A DNA stretch of 64,000 bases, from the NCBI GenBank assembly GCA_963836405.1, contig CAWIJL010000003.1, forward strand, positions 1 through 64,000. Reading direction: 5' to 3'. Of the stretch, positions 32,483 to 40,288 are shown piece after piece (within the stretch, counting starts at the first letter, position 1; the number at the start of each line of letters is the position of its first letter). The notes under the pieces are model-generated. The model searched no databases, was not told the DNA's origin, and saw nothing but the letters and a program-made list of their open reading frames with translations. The stretch comes from CAWIJJ01 sp963836405 (GTDB taxonomy: Bacteria; Acidobacteriota; Terriglobia; Bryobacterales; Bryobacteraceae). The translations under genes were made by a program, and so were the position numbers.

Positions 32483-33424
32483 TTAGAAAATGAATGTGGA
32501 GATCAGCGCCAATGCGCCGAGCGTGAAGGCGACGGCCATCAGTTCGGGCACCCGGAAGAGCCTCATCTTGGCATTGGCGGTCTCCACCAGGACAATCGCC
32601 GTGCTGAGAATCGCGAGCTTGAAAAGCAGCCAGAAGAGGCCCGCGGCCGCCGCCGCCGGCGTCCATGAGGACTGGAGGCCGAAGGGAACAAACACATTGA
32701 TCAGCAGCGTCATGAGCAGCAGTTGCTTGATGGCGGCGCCCCATTCGATGAGCGCCAGCCAGGGGCCCGAATATTCGAGAATCATGGCCTCGTGAATCAT
32801 GGTGAGCTCCAGGTGGGTGGCCGGGTTGTCCACCGGGATGCGTCCGGTTTCGGCGATCAGCACCAGGAACAGCGCGGCAAACGCGAGCACCTGCGAAGGC
32901 GCGAGAAAGCGCCACTGCTGCCCGATGGCGGCGCGGGCGATTTCCGAGAGGGTGGTGGAGCCCGCGCCGATCGCCACCGTGAATACGGCCAGCATCAGGG
33001 TGGGCTCGGCGATGGCCGAGATGGCCATCTCGCGGCTGCTCCCGATGCCGCCGAAGGAGCTGCCCGTATCGAGGCCGCCCAGCGCCAGGAAGAACCGGCT
33101 CAATCCCAACAGGTAGACCACCGCCAGCACGCCGCCGAACAGCGCAACGGGGACCCGGTCCGAAATAGCCGGCACCATCAACCCGGCCAGCAGCGTGGCC
33201 ACGAACACCACCCACGGAGTCGCGGCGAATAGCCAGGAAGCGGTGTCCGGCAGCACCATGCCCTTGCCCAGCAGTTTGTAGATCTCGCGGTAGGGTTGCA
33301 GGATCGAGGGGCCGCGCCGCATCTGCAGCCGCGCTTTCATGAGGCGGATGAAGCCGGTCACCAGCGGCGCCAGAATCAGCAGCAGGGCGAGTTGCGCCAG
33401 AACTTCCAGAACCGCGACGATCAT
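32483..33424 (-). CDS. Membrane anchor subunit, HyfC/HycD/NuoH-like
   Basis: A 313-residue polytopic membrane protein of the NuoH family: KARLQMRRGPSILQPYREIYKLLGK near the N-terminus (the quinone/cluster-facing loop), SSREMAISAIAEPTLML, and ETGRIPVDNPATHLELTMIHEAM, the hallmark acidic loop. It connects the soluble iron-sulfur subunit with the membrane arm. The gene overlaps the HyfB-like gene by 4 bp and precedes the HyfE-like gene by 2 bp, showing strict operon organisation. Confidence 0.91.
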   Translation of the reverse strand: MIVAVLEVLAQLALLLILAPLVTGFIRLMKARLQMRRGPSILQPYREIYKLLGKGMVLPDTASWLFAATPWVVFVATLLAGLMVPAISDRVPVALFGGVLAVVYLLGLSRFFLALGGLDTGSSFGGIGSSREMAISAIAEPTLMLAVFTVAIGAGSTTLSEIARAAIGQQWRFLAPSQVLAFAALFLVLIAETGRIPVDNPATHLELTMIHEAMILEYSGPWLALIEWGAAIKQLLLMTLLINVFVPFGLQSSWTPAAAAAGLFWLLFKLAILSTAIVLVETANAKMRLFRVPELMAVAFTLGALALISTFIF

Positions 33425-35433
33425 CCGCGCACTCCGAAAAGCAGCAGCGCGATCAGGGTGATGAAGATATACGCGAGGTAGGCGTGGATGCTGCCCGCCT
33501 GCACCGGGCGAACGCCGCGCGCCATCCGGTAGAGCCAGTCGCGAAACGGGCGGTAGACGTGCTTCTCGATTGCGGGATCCACGTGGCTTTCAAAATGGAC
33601 CGCCGTCGGGTAATATTCCGACACCTCGAATTCGGAGTGAATCTCGCGCCGCGGCCGGTAGAGTGCGGCGAAGATCATGCGGATCGGTTTGGAGAAACCG
33701 GTGGCCGTGTATTGGTTTTCGGCGGTGAGGCCCGGCAGGCCGCAATCCCATGTGGGACCGGAGACGCGCCGCGCGCGGCGGCCGAGCGCGAACCAAAAGA
33801 TCGCCGGGAGGGCCGAAAGCAGCACCAGCATGGCCGCGATGCCGGCCGGCGAAACCGTGCCGCCGCGCAGCGAACCGGCAGCCAGCGCAAAGCCGCCGCC
33901 CGCGGTCAATACGCCGCTCGCTGCCACGCCGAATGCCTGCCGCGTCACCGGGTCGAACACCGGCAGAAACCAGGGAGCGCCCAGCCCCAGCGCCACGCAC
34001 AACAGGGCGAGCAGGCCCATCGCGGCCAGCATCTCGCGTCCCACCTCTTGTGCGCCGGCTGCCTGCGGGCTGCGCGGCAGTGCCAGAAACGAGATGCCGA
34101 AAGCTTTCACGAAACAGGCGGCGGCCAGCGCCGCGGTGAGCGCCAGCAGGGCGCCCGCAATCGGAAACGCCACGCGGGTCAGCGATCCGGTGCTGCCGAA
34201 TCCGGCCAGCAGCGCCTGGTAGGTGAGCCATTCGCTCACGAAGCCGTTGAGCGGCGGTAGGCCGGAGATCGCCACCGCGCCCACCAGGAAGAAGAACGCG
34301 GTGGCCGGCATGCGGCGGATCAGGCCGCCCATCTCCTCCATGTTCCGCGTGCGCGTGGATTGCAGCACCGCGCCGGCGCCCAGGAACAGCAGGCATTTGA
34401 AGATCGCATGGTTCAGCGTATGGTACAGCGCGGCCACCAGGGCGATGGCCGCGAACATGGGGTGGCCCAGCGCGCGGAACACCATGGCCGAACCGAAGCC
34501 GATGAGGATGATGCCGATGTTCTCGATGCTGTGATACGCCAGCAGGCGTTTCAGGTCGTGCTCCATCAGCGCGTACAGCACTCCCAGCAGCGCCGAAAGA
34601 ACGCCGGTGCCCAGCACCAGCATGCCGGCCCACACCGGCGGCGCGCCGAAGAAATCGAAAAACACCAGCGCCATTCCGTAGATGCCGGTTTTGATGACGA
34701 TTCCCGACATGAGCGCCGAAATGTTGCTGGGCGCCACCGGATGCGCCGCCGGAAGCCAGACGTGCAGCGGAATGATTCCCGCCTTCACTCCGAAGCCGGC
34801 GAAGAAGAGCAGCAGCACGGCCGCCTGCTCGCCCGCCGGAAGCCGTGAGGCCAGCTCGTGGAAAGCGCTGAAATCGGTGCTGCCGGCGGCGCGGGCGAGA
34901 ATCAGGAAGGCCAGCAGCAGCATTCCCGTTCCGGCGTGCGACATGATCAGGAACAGCATCGCGGAATTGCGCGTCGCGGGCTTTTCGTGCTCGAAAGCGA
35001 TCAGGCACCAGGCCGTCACCGCCATCAGTTCCCACGCCATCAGGAAGAAGAATGCGTCGCCCGCGGCAAACACCAGGGCCAGCCCCAGCAGCAGAATGTT
35101 CGAGAACGAGGCGAGCAGTCCGGTGGCGCGATAGCCGAGCGAGTATACCGACACTGCCGCGCCCAGAATCCCCAGCGCCGCCTCGAAGAATGCGGAAAGC
35201 GGCGTCAGCCGCACGGTGAAGGCGAACAGCGGGACGCCGCAGGGCAGGTTCCAGGATGGGGACGAACCGCCGGCAAGCACGCCCGCGGCGGCGGCCGCGC
35301 AGAGCAGCGAACCCGCTGCCGCCAGGACGAATCCGATGGTCTTGCGGCGCGCTGCCTCGCCCGGCCAGGCGAAGCCCGCGAGGGCCCCGGCAAGCCACGC
35401 CAGAAGCGCCGAATTGAACAGCACCTGGGTCAT
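33421..35433 (-). CDS. Ion-translocating membrane subunit, HyfB-like
   Basis: A 670-residue antiporter-like protein of the HyfB/HycC branch (NuoL-related), with about 16 hydrophobic helices and a C-terminal soluble tail of about 90 residues containing the family-typical PTWDCGLPGLTAENQYTATGFSKPIRMIF and ending in helices. The pumping core shows FAGFGVKAGIIPLHVWLPAAHPVAPSNISALMSG and YHTLNHAIFKCLLFLGAG with conserved lysines and histidines. The ATG overlaps the stop of the regulatory gene (ATGA), making it the first structural gene of the operon. Confidence 0.92.
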   Translation of the reverse strand: MTQVLFNSALLAWLAGALAGFAWPGEAARRKTIGFVLAAAGSLLCAAAAAGVLAGGSSPSWNLPCGVPLFAFTVRLTPLSAFFEAALGILGAAVSVYSLGYRATGLLASFSNILLLGLALVFAAGDAFFFLMAWELMAVTAWCLIAFEHEKPATRNSAMLFLIMSHAGTGMLLLAFLILARAAGSTDFSAFHELASRLPAGEQAAVLLLFFAGFGVKAGIIPLHVWLPAAHPVAPSNISALMSGIVIKTGIYGMALVFFDFFGAPPVWAGMLVLGTGVLSALLGVLYALMEHDLKRLLAYHSIENIGIILIGFGSAMVFRALGHPMFAAIALVAALYHTLNHAIFKCLLFLGAGAVLQSTRTRNMEEMGGLIRRMPATAFFFLVGAVAISGLPPLNGFVSEWLTYQALLAGFGSTGSLTRVAFPIAGALLALTAALAAACFVKAFGISFLALPRSPQAAGAQEVGREMLAAMGLLALLCVALGLGAPWFLPVFDPVTRQAFGVAASGVLTAGGGFALAAGSLRGGTVSPAGIAAMLVLLSALPAIFWFALGRRARRVSGPTWDCGLPGLTAENQYTATGFSKPIRMIFAALYRPRREIHSEFEVSEYYPTAVHFESHVDPAIEKHVYRPFRDWLYRMARGVRPVQAGSIHAYLAYIFITLIALLLFGVRG

Positions 35434-35768
35434 CGCAGCGGCCGTTCGGCCTGAATCTCTCCCAGCATTTGCACCGATTCGTTCAGGTGCGCCTGGAAAT
35501 ACCGGCGCATCAGATCGAGAACGCGGATCAGCATCTTGTTCCGCAGGGAATAATAGACGTGGTTGCCTTCCTTGCGCGCGGCCACGATTTGCCGGCTGCG
35601 CAGAACTGCCAGGTGTTGGGAGAGGTTCGCCTGCTCCACGCCCAACCTTTCCTGGATGGAGCGGGCCGAGGTTTCGCCGTCGCGAAGGGCTTCGAGAATG
35701 GCGATGCGCGTGGGGTGTGCGAGGGCATGGAAGATGCTGGCCTTGTACTCGCGCAACGTGTTCGGCAT
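35430..35768 (-). CDS. ArsR-family transcriptional regulator
   Basis: A 112-residue winged-helix repressor: FHALAHPTRIAILEALRDGE, recognition helix region GVEQANLSQHLAVLRSRQIV and the wing ARKEGNHVYYSL. The protein contains no cysteine, so neither the metal-thiolate type (ELCVCDL) nor the dithiol SqrR/BigR type of sensing can operate; the inducer is unknown. It heads the Ehr-like operon with a 4-bp overlap and so probably controls it and itself. A palindromic site lies immediately upstream (35769-35803). Confidence 0.93.
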   Translation of the reverse strand: MPNTLREYKASIFHALAHPTRIAILEALRDGETSARSIQERLGVEQANLSQHLAVLRSRQIVAARKEGNHVYYSLRNKMLIRVLDLMRRYFQAHLNESVQMLGEIQAERPLR

Positions 35769-35803
35769 CGAAATATTAGAATATTCGATTTCTCGAATAT
35801 TCG
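35769..35803. promoter_or_regulatory. Palindromic ArsR-type operator
   Basis: Three related AT-rich blocks occur in 35 bp: CGAAATATTAG (35769-35779), GAATATTC (35779-35786) and the perfect palindrome CGAATATTCG (35794-35803). The two inner blocks form ATTC-N8-GAAT (35783-35798), the layout reported for SqrR/BigR-type ArsR repressors. It lies at -1 to -35 relative to the ArsR start codon, where autorepression is expected. Confidence 0.65.
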
Positions 35804-35849
35804 CAACCGGCCATGGCCGGTCCGGGCGCCGACCCGTCCTCTAATCGGA

Positions 35850-35855
35850 TAGAAT
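35850..35855 (+). promoter_or_regulatory. Putative -10 element for the two-gene signalling unit
   Basis: TAGAAT in a GGATAGAATACT context lies 55-60 nt before the ATG at 35910, in the divergent region shared with the ArsR gene. No clear -35 is visible, so the call is tentative. Confidence 0.35.
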
Positions 35856-35909
35856 ACTGGCACGGCGGAGGTCGGTCAGGTCCCTGTGCTTCCGTCGAAG
35901 GGGCAGGCC

Positions 35910-36722
35910 ATGCAAGGTTCGTTCGGGGAGGCGATCAAATCGTTCAAGGGGAATGTCCGAACGGTACTCGAAGCGACGCTGTTCAAGTGGTCGACGGAGG
36001 ACGAACTCGGGCGTGAAATCGTTCGAAATATCCACCCCTTGGAGCGCTTCCTTCCGCCCGACAATCTGAAGCAGATATTATCCGCGATCTACTTCAGCCG
36101 TGCGACTTCCCTGTCCGACCTTAAGTCCGCCTATCGGGACGAGTGCTACAAACACATCCGGCAGGGCGGAACCGTACACTGTACCCGGCCGGTTTTGCTG
36201 GGCAGGGCCGTGGAACGGGAAACGTTCGTAGGCCGCTTGTACGAACGGGAGCGAAGTTACTTCCGCGTGCCCGCAAACGTGGAGGATCTCGTCAACCGGA
36301 TGATTAGGGGCGAGGCGCTGACACGGCGCGAGAGAACAATGCTCATGGATTCCTTCTCGACCTGGGCTACATGGAATGAACTCGAGTCCGCCGCCGACCC
36401 ATTTCAGTTTCGACGCTCCAGGGCCGCCGACGAGGTCCGGGCATCCCTGGGGCTGGATTACCAGCGCAGCTACGAAGGAAAGCCCCTGCTGCTATTTGTT
36501 TATGAGCTGAAGAACTCCACCGGTCTGTGCAGGCCCACAATTGCCGACGCTGGTCTGCATCGCTTGTTCGAACCGCCGCCACTCGGTTTTGAAGAACATG
36601 GATGGACAAAGACCTGGTCCGCGCCGGCCGATCGTGGCCGCGCACCGGTTCGGCCCCGTCCTGAAGCGGTTCACGAACCGGTTCCGCTGATTCAGCTAAG
36701 AAGGGTGGAGGAACTGCGATGA
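35910..36722 (+). CDS. Protein of unknown function, partner of a receiver protein
   Basis: About 270 residues, soluble, with no signal peptide or membrane helix. The N-terminal two thirds are predicted mainly helical (GEAIKSFKGNVRTVLEATLFKW, DNLKQILSAIYFS, NVEDLVNRMIRGEALTRRERTMLMDSF). The C-terminal 80 residues look different, with RPTIADAGLHRLFEPPPLG and RPEAVHEPVPLIQL in a proline-rich context. I do not recognise a family. The ATG at 35910 follows an AAGGGG site; a GTG at 35886 is in frame. Its stop overlaps the next ATG (ATGA), so it is translated together with the receiver-domain protein and they probably act in the same process. Divergent from the ArsR gene. Confidence 0.75.
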   Translation: MQGSFGEAIKSFKGNVRTVLEATLFKWSTEDELGREIVRNIHPLERFLPPDNLKQILSAIYFSRATSLSDLKSAYRDECYKHIRQGGTVHCTRPVLLGRAVERETFVGRLYERERSYFRVPANVEDLVNRMIRGEALTRRERTMLMDSFSTWATWNELESAADPFQFRRSRAADEVRASLGLDYQRSYEGKPLLLFVYELKNSTGLCRPTIADAGLHRLFEPPPLGFEEHGWTKTWSAPADRGRAPVRPRPEAVHEPVPLIQLRRVEELR

Positions 36723-38128
36723 AATCTCACTCCTACTTTCGAAAATTCACCGATTCGCGAGATGCGAATGGTCCGCTCAACGAACGCGCCCTACTGGATT
36801 ATTTGGAATCGCTCAATGAGGTGGATTGGGGTGACCTGCTTGCGCATGTTTTGTCGGATCGGGCCGAGGCATACGACATTTTCAACCCCGGAAAAGGGGA
36901 TGTGCCTGTAAGTTGCCTGGAGGCTCTTGTCCGGCGGCTGGGAACTCCGGCGCGAATGATCCTCTCCTCCGCGGTGGAACGGCTCGTTGTCAAGTCGGTA
37001 ACATCGAAAGCCACCGAGACTGCGGAACGAGCCCTCATCTTCGCGGCGCATCTTCCTGGCCCGGAACTCGTGAGTTTCCTCAGCGGCGCGATAACAAACC
37101 GGGACTTCTCCGCTTCGCTCCGCGAACTGGCGGCCGATGCGCTGGCGGCTCGCGCCGGGGACGTTCCCGCGACGCTGTGGACGGGGCTGGACTTCGAGAC
37201 CTGGCCTGAACTGGCTCCCTCCGCCATTGCCGCTCTTGCTCCTGTTTCAGCCGCGGCTGCAATCGAAATCCTACTTCGACTCGACAAACCGCAGAGTTCC
37301 GAGGCATTCGAGTACCCGCTACGAATCGCCGTCCGGAAACTGATCGCCGTAGATTCATCCCGGTTGCTCAGGCTGGTGGAACACGCGGCCGGATGGCAAA
37401 GGGCTCTCCTCGAACGGGTACTTTCTTTCGACGAGTTCCGCCATTTCATGAGGGCCGATGCGAACGTCCTCATCCAGCCTCGCTACGAGGCTCCTTCGAA
37501 TTCGCCTGCCCTCTACAACGACCTCAACAACATCGCCACGGTAATTACTCTGCGCGTCGAATCCATGTCACAACTGGTTCAAGGCGATCGGGAACTGGAG
37601 AAGCACGTAGAAGATATAACCACTGCCGTAGGACGGATCAGCCGGATCGTGGACGAGTTACAGGGGAGGCCCAGTGAGGCACAGCCGTCCGTTCCGAATA
37701 CTCCCGAGATACCATCGCTGGATGCGGCGTCGCCGGCCCCTCCGGCCACGATATTGTTAGTGGACGACGAGGCATTAGTCCGGAAGGCGTCGGCCGCGGT
37801 TCTGGAAAAATCCGGCTACACCGTGATCCAGGCTTCCGGCGGCCAGGCGGCGATCGACGCGTGGGAGCAGTTAGACGAACTGCCGGCCGTGCTGGTCACC
37901 GACGTCGATATGCCGCACATGAATGGACAGCAGTTGGCAACTGAGTTACTTGAACGGTGGGCGGGCCTGCGCGTGGTCTTCATGTCGGGATTGGGGGAAG
38001 ATGTGCTGAAGGAGATCTCTCCCGTTCCCGGACGCATCGCCCTTCTCGCGAAGCCATTCCGTTTCAGCGACCTTGCCGGTGTGGTCGCCAGGCTGCTCGA
38101 TGAAGGCACCCGCGCACCGGCGAGGTAA
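36719..38128 (+). CDS. HEAT-like / pseudo-DHp / receiver-domain protein
   Basis: A 469-residue cytoplasmic protein. Residues about 1-250 are helical with HEAT-like spacing. Residues about 263-315 resemble a histidine-kinase dimerisation helix pair (YNDLNNIATVITLRVESM, later VGRISRIVDELQG), but the position normally occupied by the phospho-accepting histidine (as in HDFNN) is asparagine, and no ATPase domain follows. Residues about 340-465 form a complete receiver domain: acidic pair in LLVDDEALV, phospho-acceptor aspartate in VTDVDMPHMNG near 394, threonine/serine region FMSGLGED and lysine in LLAKPFRF near 444. There is no output domain. It may be a phosphorylation sink or an adaptor for the upstream protein. 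Confidence 0.8.
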   Translation: MKSHSYFRKFTDSRDANGPLNERALLDYLESLNEVDWGDLLAHVLSDRAEAYDIFNPGKGDVPVSCLEALVRRLGTPARMILSSAVERLVVKSVTSKATETAERALIFAAHLPGPELVSFLSGAITNRDFSASLRELAADALAARAGDVPATLWTGLDFETWPELAPSAIAALAPVSAAAAIEILLRLDKPQSSEAFEYPLRIAVRKLIAVDSSRLLRLVEHAAGWQRALLERVLSFDEFRHFMRADANVLIQPRYEAPSNSPALYNDLNNIATVITLRVESMSQLVQGDRELEKHVEDITTAVGRISRIVDELQGRPSEAQPSVPNTPEIPSLDAASPAPPATILLVDDEALVRKASAAVLEKSGYTVIQASGGQAAIDAWEQLDELPAVLVTDVDMPHMNGQQLATELLERWAGLRVVFMSGLGEDVLKEISPVPGRIALLAKPFRFSDLAGVVARLLDEGTRAPAR

Positions 38129-38136
38129 CGGCCTGG

Positions 38137-38171
38137 CGAGCCCGCGTTCGGCAGATCGGACGGCGGGCTCG
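38137..38171 (+). terminator. Hairpin after the receiver-domain gene
   Basis: A 9-bp perfect stem (CGAGCCCGC at 38137-38145, GCGGGCTCG at 38163-38171) lies 9 bp after the stop codon of the receiver-domain gene. It lacks a T tract, so it may be a weak terminator or an mRNA-stabilising end. Confidence 0.5.
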
Positions 38172-38182
38172 TGATGCAATCC

Positions 38183-38257
38183 GTTTGCAACTGAGCGCCA
38201 GTTGAGATCCACTTTGACAAGATCTAAATCTCCTGTTTGCAACTAGATCGCAACTGG
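38183..38257. repeat. Clustered GTTTGCAACT repeats and inverted repeat (candidate operators)
   Basis: GTTTGCAACT occurs at 38183-38192 and again at 38235-38244, 52 bp apart (about five helical turns), with a further GCAACT at 38250. The first copy is part of a perfect inverted repeat CAACTG-N5-CAGTTG (38188-38204). A TTGACA motif (38214-38219) lies between the copies. The arrangement resembles tandem regulator sites upstream of the 112-residue protein gene. Confidence 0.5.
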
Positions 38258-38298
38258 CAGTACTAGTCCCTTTTCCGTTCGGCCAACCCCACCCTGCA

Positions 38299-38307
38299 TG
38301 CTATACT
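38299..38307 (+). promoter_or_regulatory. Extended -10 promoter of the 38.3 kb gene set
   Basis: TGCTATACT is an excellent extended -10 element (TG-N-TATACT) 15 nt before the ATG at 38323, giving a leader of about 8-10 nt. The repeat cluster at 38183-38257 lies upstream in the region usual for activator sites. Confidence 0.5.
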
Positions 38308-38322
38308 CACTGCCTGACGGAC

Positions 38323-38661
38323 ATGAGGATTCGTTCCGAACAGATGAACGCGCTCTCGGAAAGCATGCAGCAGCGCTTCGAGAATCGCGCCATCGCCCGC
38401 TTGCGCGCCCGGTTTAGCAAACTCGAGAAAACCCCCGACGACGCGCTGCGAACGCGCGTTCGCGGCGGCATGGAACGCGCGGCCACTTACGGCATCGAAT
38501 CCGAGTTCGACATCCTGCGGTATCTCGAATATTGCGAGGAGTACGGACCTGATTTCGACACGGCCACCGCCTGGGCGCCCCCCATTCTTCAGGCGGACGG
38601 CAGCGGCACCGGGAAGATGGACGAACTGGATAACTGGACCACTTACAGGTTAAGGCGCTAA
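38323..38661 (+). CDS. Small helical protein, possibly effector-associated
   Basis: A 112-residue soluble protein, mostly helical: IRSEQMNALSESMQQRFENR, then RVRGGMERAATYGIESEFDILRYLEYCEEYGPDF and a short tail. The pattern resembles small helical proteins encoded beside type VI or other contractile-system effectors, in which a conserved GIxSExDxxRYLxL-like helix is followed by GPDFD. This resemblance is from memory and not verified. It lies 4 bp before a multi-domain secreted-effector-like gene, so the two are likely functionally linked, for example as chaperone or adaptor and cargo. Confidence 0.65.
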   Translation: MRIRSEQMNALSESMQQRFENRAIARLRARFSKLEKTPDDALRTRVRGGMERAATYGIESEFDILRYLEYCEEYGPDFDTATAWAPPILQADGSGTGKMDELDNWTTYRLRR

Positions 38662-38665
38662 CGGG

Positions 38666-40279
38666 ATGTCCCGTCGCGCGAAACGGCCCCTCAACCAGGC
38701 CGCGGTACAGGCCGCCGACAACGAGATTTACGCGCGGCACGCCGGAGATCCGCGTCCCAACGCGCTGTACGACGCCTCCGGCAACCGGCTTGCCCTGAGC
38801 GCCACCGATCCGGCACAGGCCGACCTGCGCCGCGAGTGGATGGACCTTTATGTCGCCAACGGCGGCGAGGTCGAAGGCCAGTCGCCGAACCCGGCTCCGC
38901 CCCCCGGGCCGGTCAGTCCCTGTCCCACTCCGCCCGGAGGCGGCGGAGGAGGCACCACGCCGCCCGGAGGAGGCGGCAGCCAGACGCCCGGCGCCGACCC
39001 CGAGCACGCCAACCTGAGCGTTCGCCTCGTGCATGCCTGCGACCGCAGTCCGCTCCGCGACGGCACCGTCCGCATCTCCGGACCCGAGTCGCGGGAGGGC
39101 ACGACCGATGCCGACGGATGGGCGAATTTCGAGGGGATCACCCCGGGCTACTACGACATCGAAGGCATCGCGCCTCAGCACGAGCGCGGCACCGGCGGCC
39201 AGGACGCACCCGCCGCCACCAGCACCAGCGTGGAACTTCCGCTCCAGACCACGGTGCAAATCCAGGCCGTCCAGGCGGCCTACACCGTCGTGCTCGATAA
39301 CAACGGTAACGCCCCCGCCGCGTTCCCCATTCTGGAGTTCCGGATTTCCAACGGACCTCCCAACCACCTCTACGACGTCCAGTTGAGCCGCACCGGCGCG
39401 GGCGCGCTTACCGGCGGCCCGGGCCTGGCCACCGCCTGGGTGGAGACGGATGGCCGCGATGTGCGGATGGGCCGCACTTCGTTCAGCAGTTGGTCGAACG
39501 GCCAGCAGGCGCTGCAGCTCGATGGCAGCGGCGCCGGCACCTTCCGGATGCCGCTCGAGTGGTGGCGCGATCAGGCCAGGCAGAAACTCTCCACCTTCAC
39601 CGAGTTCACTTACTCGTTCCGCGTGGTCACATTCAAGGCCGGCCCGACGCCCATCTGCGCCACCAGTTCAGTCGGAAGTGTCAAAGTCCGCAATAACCTG
39701 ACGACGTTCCGCGTAGTCGACCTCGGGTATGTCAATGGCGGGCTGGACAAGTCCATCCGCATGGAGATCAAAATTCGCGAGGCCAACACCACGAACATGT
39801 ATACGTTCGTGCAGTGGAAGATCGGCGGCCGCGAAACCTACGCCGGCACGCCGGCCGTGATGACCCGTCCGAACGTGAAGGACTATAACGTGATCCACAA
39901 GTCGGACTATCCCGGCTGGCAACTGGATCGCGTCGGAACCAACCCGCGCTATTGGGACGGCGCTTATAACATCGACGCGGACGGCAAGGGCATGAGCGCC
40001 ACCGACGCGCCGGGCACCAGCCTGCCCGCGGGATCCAGCCATTCGTTCACGCATATCGACTTCGACACGCGGGTGCACCTGAATTTCGAAGTGCCCGCGG
40101 CGGTCACGGTCTCCCGGCAGGACGGCTCCCCGCCCGTGTACGGAGTGGTGGTGGGCGTACTCGCAAACCCGCAGCCGGTTAATCTCGCGAACGGCGGATG
40201 GTTCACCCGCGTGCTGGCCGCGCTTCAGGCCGACGGCACCACCGCAGTCACCCACCCCGCCAACTTCGCGGGACCATAG
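38666..40279 (+). CDS. Modular protein with N-terminal LNQAAVQAAD-type domain and Ig-like domain
   Basis: A 537-residue protein without a signal peptide. Residues about 8-70 (PLNQAAVQAADNEIYARH, REWMDLYVANGGEVEG) resemble an N-terminal module seen in putative effectors and VgrG-linked proteins. Residues about 75-110 are a proline/glycine linker. Residues about 112-185 form a carboxypeptidase-regulatory/Ig-like fold (LSVRLVHACDRSPLRDGTVRI, GTTDADGWANFEGITPGYYDIEG). The remaining 350 residues are beta-rich with no recognised domain. Absence of a signal peptide together with modular layout suggests delivery by a non-Sec route, but no secretion apparatus is in the window. A start GTG is not needed; the ATG follows the previous gene by 4 bp. 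Confidence 0.65.
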   Translation: MSRRAKRPLNQAAVQAADNEIYARHAGDPRPNALYDASGNRLALSATDPAQADLRREWMDLYVANGGEVEGQSPNPAPPPGPVSPCPTPPGGGGGGTTPPGGGGSQTPGADPEHANLSVRLVHACDRSPLRDGTVRISGPESREGTTDADGWANFEGITPGYYDIEGIAPQHERGTGGQDAPAATSTSVELPLQTTVQIQAVQAAYTVVLDNNGNAPAAFPILEFRISNGPPNHLYDVQLSRTGAGALTGGPGLATAWVETDGRDVRMGRTSFSSWSNGQQALQLDGSGAGTFRMPLEWWRDQARQKLSTFTEFTYSFRVVTFKAGPTPICATSSVGSVKVRNNLTTFRVVDLGYVNGGLDKSIRMEIKIREANTTNMYTFVQWKIGGRETYAGTPAVMTRPNVKDYNVIHKSDYPGWQLDRVGTNPRYWDGAYNIDADGKGMSATDAPGTSLPAGSSHSFTHIDFDTRVHLNFEVPAAVTVSRQDGSPPVYGVVVGVLANPQPVNLANGGWFTRVLAALQADGTTAVTHPANFAGP

Positions 40280-40288
40280 AATTGGAGC

